From contig JAGNNB010000202.1 in the NCBI GenBank assembly GCA_017990865.1, positions 1-6,020 of the forward strand: a stretch of 6,020 nucleotides of DNA. Reading direction: 5' to 3'. How positions within the stretch are numbered: position 1 is the stretch's first letter; the number at the start of each line of letters is the position of its first letter. This document shows positions 1 to 4,730 of the stretch, piece by piece. This stretch comes from Lysobacteraceae bacterium (GTDB taxonomy: Bacteria > Pseudomonadota > Gammaproteobacteria > Xanthomonadales > Xanthomonadaceae). Under the pieces are notes generated by a model. It was not told where the DNA came from. It saw only the letters and a program-made list of their open reading frames with translations, and ran no database searches. Position numbers and translations under genes: made by a program.

Positions 1-198
1 ATGCCGAAGGACGCGCTGCGAGACGCTCTGGCCGAAGTCGATCGCTCCGCCGCTTCGCTTCGGCTGGTGCCGATCGATTCCTCGCGCGCGGCATCGATGA
101 TGCTCATCGACGCGAAAACCGGACGGCCGATCAAGACCCTCGCGCCACCGCCGCCCGTGGCCGTATCGACGACGCCCAAGGCAAGCGCCGGGAGCTAA
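1..198 (+). CDS. Unrecognised protein, C-terminal part or small ORF
   Basis: The frame is open from the first base of the window and ends at TAA 196-198. An ATG happens to sit at position 1, so this is either a 65-residue protein or, more likely, the C-terminal end of a longer protein cut by the window edge; no ribosome binding site can be seen. The third codon positions are strongly GC-rich, as in the pil genes, which supports real coding. The segment starts with a charged, probably helical stretch (residues 1-20), contains a short LIDAKTGRP motif, and ends in a proline/alanine/serine/threonine-rich tail (LAPPPP onward) that looks disordered. I do not recognise the family. The stop codon is followed directly by the hairpin array, and the next gene is a pilin with its own promoter, so a shared pilus role cannot be assumed. 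Confidence 0.55.
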   Translation: MPKDALRDALAEVDRSAASLRLVPIDSSRAASMMLIDAKTGRPIKTLAPPPPVAVSTTPKASAGS

Positions 199-226
199 GG
201 AAACTCTGAACAATTTCAGAGTTTCC
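199..226. terminator. Perfect hairpin directly after the upstream stop codon
   Basis: A perfect 12-bp stem (GGAAACTCTGAA with its complement) closed by a CAAT loop begins on the first base after the TAA stop. Its position suggests a role at the 3' end of the upstream gene's transcript, as a terminator or a stabiliser. However, no T-run follows the second arm (the next bases are GCGCGCC), so it is not a classical intrinsic terminator. It may simply be the first member of the hairpin array. Confidence 0.35.
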
Positions 227-552
227 GCGCGCCAAGGATGGCGCGGTCGCGGTTCAAGCACGCAAGTGCTTGAACCGGCGGGAGCGAGCCCGGACATGTG
301 CCGGGCTCGCGACGTCTGAACGACGCCAGGAAGGCGTTGTTCAGACCTTCCCTAACGTATTGACGCGAAACGATCTTGCTGATCGTTTGGCAAGCCGCAA
401 ATCCGACGCATGTCCGGACTTGCTCTCGACAATCAATCGCTTATGCGCTTGCTTCGTCGTCGCAGCAAGCGCCAGCAAACTGTTTTTTCAACCGCCGGCT
501 AAGGCCCGCCAGGTTCTGCGCACAGCTCCAGAACCTGCCCGCGCGGGGCAGG
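199..552. repeat. Dense array of about ten consecutive inverted repeats (hairpins)
   Basis: This stretch holds no convincing gene but is packed with adjacent inverted repeats, found by reading the arms directly. Arms are: 199-210/215-226 (12 bp perfect, loop CAAT); 228-234/239-245 (7 bp, loop AGGA); 251-261/266-276 (11 bp perfect, loop GCAA); 284-293/301-310 (10 bp perfect); 314-327/333-346 (14 bp with one G-T pair); 368-375/381-388 (8 bp); 397-405/415-423 (9 bp, one mismatch); 445-453/464-472 (9 bp); 510-518/529-537 (9 bp); 534-540/546-552 (7 bp, overlapping the previous one). Stems mostly differ in sequence, so this is not a simple tandem repeat. It could be a mosaic interspersed repeat, a structured RNA or a protein-binding DNA region. 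The individual hairpins are clear; the function is unknown. Confidence 0.85.
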
Positions 553-655
553 TCGAGTCATGGCTGACACTGCACGTCAGTTTCGGCCCCGGCCGGAACG
601 TGAACTGAGGCACATCTGCGCTGCCGATTCGAGACCCAATCCCGATCACGCACGT
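553..655. other. Upstream region of pilin copy 1, possible activator-binding zone
   Basis: This stretch lies between the hairpin array and the sigma-54-type promoter. Such promoters need an enhancer-binding activator, and for pilins this is classically PilR of the PilS/PilR two-component system, which binds upstream of the promoter. The only visible hint is GACAC at 566-570 (GTGTC on the other strand), which resembles the core reported for PilR in Pseudomonas. It lies about 91 bp before the -24 GG. This is weak evidence and no site is claimed firmly. I see no gene here. Confidence 0.25.
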
Positions 656-670
656 TGGCACGGCTTGTGC
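656..670 (+). promoter_or_regulatory. Sigma-54 (RpoN)-type promoter of pilin copy 1
   Basis: TGGCACGGCTTGTGC matches the -24/-12 consensus TGGCACG-N4-TTGC, with the invariant GG (657-658) and GC (669-670) separated by the required 10 bases; the -12 block has GTGC in place of TTGC. Transcription would start near 682, giving a leader of about 110 nt. Pilin genes in Pseudomonas and xanthomonads are classically RpoN/PilR-dependent. A closely similar site precedes the third pilin, which strengthens the call. Confidence 0.8.
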
Positions 671-683
671 GTCAGTGGGTATG

Positions 684-741
684 CACGTGCTCGGTTGCAC
701 GGGCGCCCCGGACGGCGACTCATGCCGCCAATGGGCACGTG
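684..741 (+). promoter_or_regulatory. Structured 5' leader of pilin copy 1
   Basis: The predicted transcript begins almost exactly at an arm CACGTGC (684-690) that pairs with GCACGTG (735-741), enclosing the leader. Inside it, GGCG (714-717) can pair with CGCC (726-729) around an 8-base loop. Both pairings recur in the leader of the third pilin at similar spacing although the bases between have diverged. This suggests selection on an mRNA structure, perhaps for the stability or translation of a very abundant message. Because CACGTG is itself palindromic, a DNA-binding role is an alternative. Confidence 0.45.
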
Positions 742-790
742 ACGAACTAGTTCTGCACTACCCACCACATATTTTCCTAGGGAATACATC

Positions 791-1246
791 ATGAAGAAGA
801 CGCAAGGTTTCACGCTGATCGAACTGCTGATCGTGGTCGCCATCATCGCCATCCTGGCCGCCATCGCCATCCCGCAGTACCAGGACTACATCTCGCGCAC
901 CCGCGCTTCGGGCGCCGCCGCCGAACTCTCCGGCCTGCGCACCGGCGTCAGCGTGTGCATGTCCGAACTGCAGACCGCTGCCGGCTGCACTCTGGGTAAT
1001 CCCGCCGCTGGCCTGCCGACCGCCGTTCCGGGCACGAAGAACGTTCTCGCCGGTAGCGTCACCGTGAACAATGGCGTGATCAACGCCAAGTCGGGCGCGA
1101 CGGACAAGAACGGCGGCGCCGCTCTGACGTTCGTCCTGACCCCGACCGCCGCCGCTGGCGACGACAAGATCACCTGGACCAACACCGGTACGGTTTGCAA
1201 CTTCCCGAACCGCGGCCTGCGCACCGGCCAGGGCGACTGCCCGTAA
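791..1246 (+). CDS. pilA: Type IVa major pilin, copy 1 (PilA)
   Basis: The product is a 151-residue prepilin, the precursor of the subunit that forms the type IV pilus fibre used for twitching, attachment and DNA uptake. It has a short leader MKKTQG cut by the prepilin peptidase between Gly6 and Phe7, followed by [18 protein letters not shown], the classical N-methylated hydrophobic helix with Glu5 of the mature protein (Glu11 here). The helix serves first as membrane anchor and then as fibre core. Four cysteines suggest two disulfides: Cys56-Cys66 in the alpha-beta loop, and Cys136-Cys150 closing the C-terminal D-region, which ends in GDCP. The start is supported by AGGGA at 779-783, 7 bases before ATG. 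The gene has its own sigma-54-type promoter and strong terminator, so it forms a monocistronic unit. It is nearly identical to the pilin at 2282 (147 of 151 residues). The family call is firm; which copy is the main subunit cannot be told. Confidence 0.95.
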   Translation: MKKTQGFTLIELLIVVAIIAILAAIAIPQYQDYISRTRASGAAAELSGLRTGVSVCMSELQTAAGCTLGNPAAGLPTAVPGTKNVLAGSVTVNNGVINAKSGATDKNGGAALTFVLTPTAAAGDDKITWTNTGTVCNFPNRGLRTGQGDCP

Positions 1247-1292
1247 TTGCGGCCATCGGATACCACCATGCGATCTTAGGTGGGACCACGAG

Positions 1293-1318
1293 AACCCCGG
1301 CTTCGGCCGGGGTTTTTT
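1293..1318 (+). terminator. Intrinsic terminator after pilin copy 1
   Basis: AACCCCGGC (1293-1301), loop TTCG, and its complement GCCGGGGTT (1306-1314) form a very stable 9-bp stem with a tetraloop, followed by a six-T run (1313-1318). This is a textbook intrinsic terminator. The same core, TTCG loop included, follows the third pilin. It separates pilin copy 1 from the diverged pilin that starts only 47 bp downstream. Confidence 0.92.
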
Positions 1319-1364
1319 GTCTTCTGCGATCGCTCTCGTCGCACCCTCGTTCAGGAAAAGGGCC

Positions 1365-1829
1365 ATGAAAGGACCATCCGCCGCGTCGATTTCCCGCGGG
1401 TTCACCCTGATCGAGCTGCTGATCGTCGTCGCCATCATCGCGATCCTCGCAGCGATCGCCATCCCGCAGTATCAGAACTACATCTCGCGGACGCGCGCCT
1501 CCGGCGCCGCCGCCGAACTCACGCGTCTGCGCAATGCGGTCAACGTCTGCATCGCGGAACGGCAAACCGCCGTCGGTTGCAATTTGGGCATCAATGGCAT
1601 GCCCGCCAACGCAGTGGGCACGCGCAATGTGCTGGTCGGCACCGCTAACGTGATCGACGGCCGGATCACTGCGGCCACTGGCGCCACCGACGCCAACGGC
1701 GGCGTCCCGCTCACCTGGGACAACGTCCCGACCTACAACGTCGCCACCGACATGATCACTTGGACCAACACCGGGACCATCTGCCATACGATTCGCGGTC
1801 TGCGCCCGGGCCAAGGCGATTGTCCCTAA
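1365..1829 (+). CDS. Diverged type IVa pilin (second pilin paralogue)
   Basis: This 154-residue prepilin shares the conserved N-terminal helix with its neighbours ([10 protein letters not shown] onward, Glu5 of the mature form present) but differs strongly after about residue 55. The leader MKGPSAASISRG is 12 residues long against 6 in the other pilins, with cleavage expected between Gly12 and Phe13. Cysteines at 62, 72, 140 and 153 match the two disulfide positions of the paralogues, and the end RPGQGDCP is shared in style. I chose ATG 1365 because AGGAAAAGGG (1353-1362) precedes it at proper distance. An in-frame TTG at 1317 lies inside the terminator's T-run and would add 16 non-pilin-like residues. 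No good promoter lies between the upstream terminator and this start, so expression may depend on read-through. It may be a minor or alternative subunit, or a donor of variant sequence; the family is certain, the role is inferred. Confidence 0.9.
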   Translation: MKGPSAASISRGFTLIELLIVVAIIAILAAIAIPQYQNYISRTRASGAAAELTRLRNAVNVCIAERQTAVGCNLGINGMPANAVGTRNVLVGTANVIDGRITAATGATDANGGVPLTWDNVPTYNVATDMITWTNTGTICHTIRGLRPGQGDCP

Positions 1830-2002
1830 CGGGAAGCGAAGAACTTCATCCATCGTGAGCATTTCGACCCACCGCATCCGTTCGAGCCGACGCTGAGCAG
1901 CCGCGTTATAACCGGGCTAGCGGCATGCGACGCCGATGAACGCCGACATCCTCAGGTCGCCCGCCCGAAGCGTTGCGGGGATAATTCGAGTCTAAACAAT
2001 TA

Positions 2003-2037
2003 CTTGCGTTCTTCACCTGCTGTCGCAAGCTGTTTTT
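2003..2037 (+). terminator. Weak terminator-like inverted repeat
   Basis: CTTGCG (2003-2008) and CGCAAG (2024-2029) can pair across a 15-base loop, and a five-T run follows at 2033-2037 after three other bases. The stem is short and the loop large, and it lies 174 bases past the stop of the second pilin. It is the only candidate seen for ending that gene's transcript and the call is tentative. Confidence 0.25.
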
Positions 2038-2120
2038 GGACTGCGTCTCTGCCTAGCGGTTCACGACAACCGGTCGCTGCTGGTTATGCATACATCGCGG
2101 CCCGAATGAACGCGAACCCG

Positions 2121-2149
2121 TTGATACGGAAAAGACTCTGCCATAATTT
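2121..2149 (+). promoter_or_regulatory. Possible sigma-70-type promoter before the third pilin
   Basis: TTGATA (2121-2126, five of six to TTGACA) and TAATTT (2144-2149, partial match to TATAAT) are 17 bases apart; an alternative -10, CATAAT (2142-2147), has 15-base spacing. It directly precedes the sigma-54-type site, so it could give basal expression to the third pilin only. No equivalent is visible before pilin copy 1. Matches of this quality arise by chance. Confidence 0.25.
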
Positions 2150-2156
2150 GTGACGT

Positions 2157-2172
2157 TGGCACGGTTAATGCA
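2157..2172 (+). promoter_or_regulatory. Sigma-54 (RpoN)-type promoter of pilin copy 3
   Basis: TGGCACGGTTAATGCA fits the -24/-12 consensus, with GG (2158-2159) and GC (2170-2171) 10 bases apart and the full TGGCACG block. It is a slightly better match in the -12 region than the copy-1 site and shares its flanking ACGT on the upstream side, showing that promoter and gene were duplicated together. The start of transcription is expected near 2183, giving a leader of about 100 nt. Confidence 0.85.
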
Positions 2173-2185
2173 TTTGCCAACAATG

Positions 2186-2235
2186 CACGTGCACGGGCGC
2201 TACGGAAGGCGATCTATGCCGCCACACGGCACGTG
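2186..2235 (+). promoter_or_regulatory. Structured 5' leader of pilin copy 3
   Basis: CACGTGC (2186-2192) can pair with GCACGTG (2229-2235), and GGCG (2208-2211) with CGCC (2220-2223) around an 8-base loop. The arms and their order match the leader of pilin copy 1, while the sequence between the arms differs by substitutions and by a net 8-base deletion. The retained pairing is the evidence for a functional leader structure; the function itself is inferred. Confidence 0.45.
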
Positions 2236-2281
2236 GAGAACGTATCCCGCGTCTCCCATCACATCTCCGTAGGACATCATC

Positions 2282-2737
2282 ATGAAGAAGACCCAAGGTT
2301 TCACCCTGATCGAATTGTTGATCGTGGTCGCGATCATCGCCATCCTGGCCGCCATCGCCATTCCGCAGTATCAGGACTACATCTCCCGTACCCGCGCCTC
2401 GGGCGCCGCCGCCGAACTCTCCGGCCTGCGCACCGGCGTCAGCGTGTGCATGTCCGAACTTCAGACCACTGTCGGCTGCACCCTGGGTAATCCCGCCGCT
2501 GGCCTGCCGACCGCCGTTCCGGGCACGAAAAATGTTCTCGCCGGTAGCGTCACCGTGAACGATGGCGTGATCAACGCCAAGTCGGGCGCGACGGACAAGA
2601 ACGGTGGCGCTGCTCTAACGTTCGTCCTCACCCCCACCGCCGCCGCTGGCGACGACAAGATCGTGTGGACGAATACCGGTACGGTTTGCAACTTCCCGAA
2701 CCGCGGCCTGCGCACCGGCCAGGGCGACTGCCCGTAA
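2282..2737 (+). CDS. pilA: Type IVa major pilin, copy 3 (PilA)
   Basis: A 151-residue prepilin differing from the copy at 791 at only four positions: Ala63Thr, Ala64Val, Asn94Asp and Thr128Val. It has the same MKKTQG leader, cleavage expected before Phe7, mature Glu5, and the same cysteines (56, 66, 136, 150). The two substitutions at 63-64 fall inside the small Cys56-Cys66 loop, the other two in the globular domain. At DNA level I count about 27 differences in 456 bases, roughly 21 of them synonymous, so the protein has been kept under purifying selection or homogenised. The start is supported by AGGA at 2271-2274, 7 bases before ATG. The gene has its own sigma-54-type promoter and terminator. 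It is the pilin nearest to pilB and could be either the main or an alternative subunit. Confidence 0.95.
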   Translation: MKKTQGFTLIELLIVVAIIAILAAIAIPQYQDYISRTRASGAAAELSGLRTGVSVCMSELQTTVGCTLGNPAAGLPTAVPGTKNVLAGSVTVNDGVINAKSGATDKNGGAALTFVLTPTAAAGDDKIVWTNTGTVCNFPNRGLRTGQGDCP

Positions 2738-2779
2738 TCGTCGCACCGTATGCCAGCCTACGTTCGTGGGCTGGCCGCG

Positions 2780-2807
2780 AAAACCCCGGCTTCGGCCGGG
2801 GTTTTTT
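2780..2807 (+). terminator. Intrinsic terminator after pilin copy 3
   Basis: AAAACCCCGGC (2780-2790), loop TTCG and GCCGGGGTTTT (2795-2805) form an 11-bp perfect stem, with the T-run extending to 2807. It has the same core as the terminator after pilin copy 1. It separates the highly expressed pilin from pilB, so the assembly genes should be expressed at a different level. Confidence 0.93.
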
Positions 2808-2996
2808 ATTCTTCGCGATCGAGGACTTCGGATGAATGGCCCGCAAGCGTGACCAACCTCACCGAATCCTCAACAAGTCGCGCCATCTGTTTGAACCGGC
2901 TGGATTCGTCGCCGCGTCGGGCGTGCATCCTGGCGCCAGTCGCAGTAACCTAGGGCGGGGAGATATCGCCCGCTTGGGGACAGGACTACAACGACG
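2808..2996. promoter_or_regulatory. Leader and presumed promoter region of pilB
   Basis: This 189-base gap behind the strong pilin terminator must supply the pilBC promoter unless read-through suffices. I find no convincing sigma-70 or sigma-54 match. Two small symmetric elements are visible: the 10-bp palindrome CTGGCGCCAG (2930-2939), and GGGCG/CGCCC (2953-2957/2967-2971), a short hairpin shortly before the start. AGGA at 2982-2985 is the likely ribosome binding site, somewhat far (11 bases) from ATG 2997. Confidence 0.35.
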
Positions 2997-4727
2997 ATGA
3001 ATTCGGCCGCGACCGCCAATCTGCTCGGCATCACAGGCATCGCACGCCGCCTCGTGCTCGACGGCGCGTTGGAGGAAGGCGTTGCCCGCAACGCGCTCGA
3101 CGCCGCGACGCAAGAGCGCAAGCCGATCGCCAATTACCTGCGCGAACGCAAGCTGGTCACGCCGGCGCAAATGGCCGCAGCCAACGCGATCGAATTCGGC
3201 ATGCCGATGATCGACCCGGCGGCGATGGACCAAAGCCAAACCGCGATCAAACTGGTCGACCTCGAACTCATCACCAAGCACAGCATCCTGCCGCTGTTCA
3301 AACGCGGTGGACGCTTGTTCGTCGGCGTCGCCGACCCGACCAACACCTCGACGCTGGACGAAATCAAATTCCACACCAATCTCGTCGTCGAACCGATCCT
3401 GGTCGACGAGGAGACGATCAAACGCACGCTTGAGCAATGGATGGCCGCCCAAGATACGTTGGGCAGCATCATCGACGATGCCGACACGCTCGATAATCTC
3501 GACGTCAGCAGCGGCGAGGACGAGGCGCTCGGCGACGGCGGCATCGACGCCAAAAGCGACGACACGCCGGTCGTTCGATTCATCAATAAGGTCTTGGTGG
3601 ATGCGATCCGACGCGGTGCGTCGGATATCCACTTCGAGCCCTACGAGGGCGACTACCGCGTGCGGCTTCGCATCGACGGCATTCTCAAGCAAGTCGCCAA
3701 GGCGCCGGTGAAGCTCAACCAGCGCATCGCCGCGCGTTTGAAGGTGATGTCGCAACTCGATATCGCCGAAAAGCGCGTACCGCAGGACGGCCGCATCAAG
3801 CTCAACCTGTCGAAGACGCGACAGATCGACTTCCGCGTCAGCACCCTGCCCACGCTGTTCGGCGAAAAAATCGTGCTGCGTATCCTCGACGGCAGCGCCG
3901 CCAAGATGGGCATCGAGAAGTTGGGCTACGAAGCCGATCAGCAGCAGTTGTTCATCGATGCGATCCATAAACCTTACGGCATGGTTCTGGTGACGGGGCC
4001 GACCGGCTCAGGTAAGACCGTGTCGCTGTACACCGCGTTGGGCATCCTCAACGACGAGGTGCGCAATATCTCCACCGTCGAAGACCCGGTGGAAATCCGC
4101 CTTCCCGGCGTCAATCAGGTGCAGCAGAACGTCAAACGCGGCATGACCTTCGCGGCGGCTCTGCGCAGCTTCCTGCGCCAGGATCCGGACGTGATCATGG
4201 TCGGCGAAATCCGCGACCTGGAAACCGCCGAAATCGCGGTGAAAGCCGCGCAAACCGGCCATATGGTGCTGTCGACGCTGCATACCAACGACGCGCCTCA
4301 GACCATCGCCCGTCTGATGAACATGGGCATCGCGCCGTACAACATCATCTCGTCGGTGAGTCTGGTCATCGCTCAGCGTTTGGCGCGACGACTGTGTTCG
4401 AACTGCAAAAAACAGAGCGAGCCGCTGCCCGAACACGCACTGCTCGCCGAAGGTTACACGCCGGACGAAGTGCATGCCGGCATCGCGCTGTACGAGCCGG
4501 TCGGCTGCGGCGAATGCACCGGCGGCTACAAAGGCCGGACGGGTATTTACGAAGTGATGCCGATGACCGACGAAATCCAGACCATCGTTCTGCAGGGCGG
4601 CAACGCCATGCAGATCGCGGAAGCCGCGCAGAAATCCGGCGTCCGCAACCTGCGTCAATCCGCGCTGCTGAAAGCCCGCAACGGCATCACCAGCCTCGCC
4701 GAAATCAACCGCGTCACGAAGGACTAA
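2997..4727 (+). CDS. pilB: Type IV pilus assembly ATPase PilB
   Basis: A 576-residue cytoplasmic hexameric ATPase of the GspE/PilB family that powers pilus extension through the platform protein PilC. The N-terminal domain (about residues 10-150, GspE-N/MshEN type) is followed by an acidic linker (about 158-190, rich in Asp and Glu) and the two-part motor domain. The motor shows ASDIHFEP (208-215), Walker A GPTGSGKT (334-341), the Asp box STVEDPVE (359-366), Walker B with the catalytic glutamate (DVIMVGEIRD, 398-407, Glu404) and the His box (HMVLSTLHTND, 422-432). Four cysteines, Cys467/Cys470 and Cys504/Cys507, form the zinc-binding site typical of extension ATPases, which together with the N-terminal domain separates it from the retraction ATPase PilT. 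The length is normal for PilB and nothing is missing. It is followed after 3 bp by pilC, so the two form an operon. Confidence 0.97.
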   Translation: MNSAATANLLGITGIARRLVLDGALEEGVARNALDAATQERKPIANYLRERKLVTPAQMAAANAIEFGMPMIDPAAMDQSQTAIKLVDLELITKHSILPLFKRGGRLFVGVADPTNTSTLDEIKFHTNLVVEPILVDEETIKRTLEQWMAAQDTLGSIIDDADTLDNLDVSSGEDEALGDGGIDAKSDDTPVVRFINKVLVDAIRRGASDIHFEPYEGDYRVRLRIDGILKQVAKAPVKLNQRIAARLKVMSQLDIAEKRVPQDGRIKLNLSKTRQIDFRVSTLPTLFGEKIVLRILDGSAAKMGIEKLGYEADQQQLFIDAIHKPYGMVLVTGPTGSGKTVSLYTALGILNDEVRNISTVEDPVEIRLPGVNQVQQNVKRGMTFAAALRSFLRQDPDVIMVGEIRDLETAEIAVKAAQTGHMVLSTLHTNDAPQTIARLMNMGIAPYNIISSVSLVIAQRLARRLCSNCKKQSEPLPEHALLAEGYTPDEVHAGIALYEPVGCGECTGGYKGRTGIYEVMPMTDEIQTIVLQGGNAMQIAEAAQKSGVRNLRQSALLKARNGITSLAEINRVTKD

Positions 4728-4730
4728 GCC

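Larger units (their letters stand above)
1830..2156. other. Non-coding region between the second and third pilins
   Basis: I see no convincing gene in this 327-base stretch. It holds a weak terminator-like element (2003-2037) and a possible sigma-70-type promoter (2121-2149). GACA at 2065-2068 lies 93 bp before the -24 GG of the third pilin's promoter, close to the 91 bp spacing of GACAC at the first pilin; this is only suggestive of an activator site. It is locally less GC-rich around 1980-2040, for example AATTCGAGTCTAAACAATTA. Unlike the region before pilin copy 1, it has no hairpin array. Confidence 0.6.

Noticed and set aside
199..552. CRISPR array or integron attC array
   Set aside because: There are no identical repeats at regular spacing, so it is not CRISPR. 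The hairpins lack the conserved attC core sites and there are no cassettes or integrase gene in the window.
270..608. 112-codon open frame on the + strand over the hairpin array
   Set aside because: It begins with a non-ATG codon inside a perfect hairpin, has a residue composition unlike a protein family, overlaps all the inverted repeats and has no ribosome binding site. It is a chance frame in GC-rich DNA.
1258..1271. GG-N10-GC spacing (possible sigma-54 site) between pilin 1 and the second pilin
   Set aside because: Only the minimal GG and GC match; the TGGCAC and TTGC blocks are not kept. It also lies upstream of the strong terminator at 1293-1318, so it could not easily drive the second pilin.
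1317..1364. TTG start at 1317 for the second pilin
   Set aside because: This codon lies in the T-run of the terminator and adds 16 residues with no prepilin character. ATG 1365 has a good ribosome binding site.
2891..2915. Sigma-70-like promoter for pilB beginning with TTGAAC
   Set aside because: No acceptable -10 element exists at 15-19 bases downstream; that sequence is GC-rich.
2859..3968. Antisense open frame (369 codons) opposite the start of pilB
   Set aside because: It has the same shadow composition and covers conserved PilB coding sequence; no start signal or family motif was seen.
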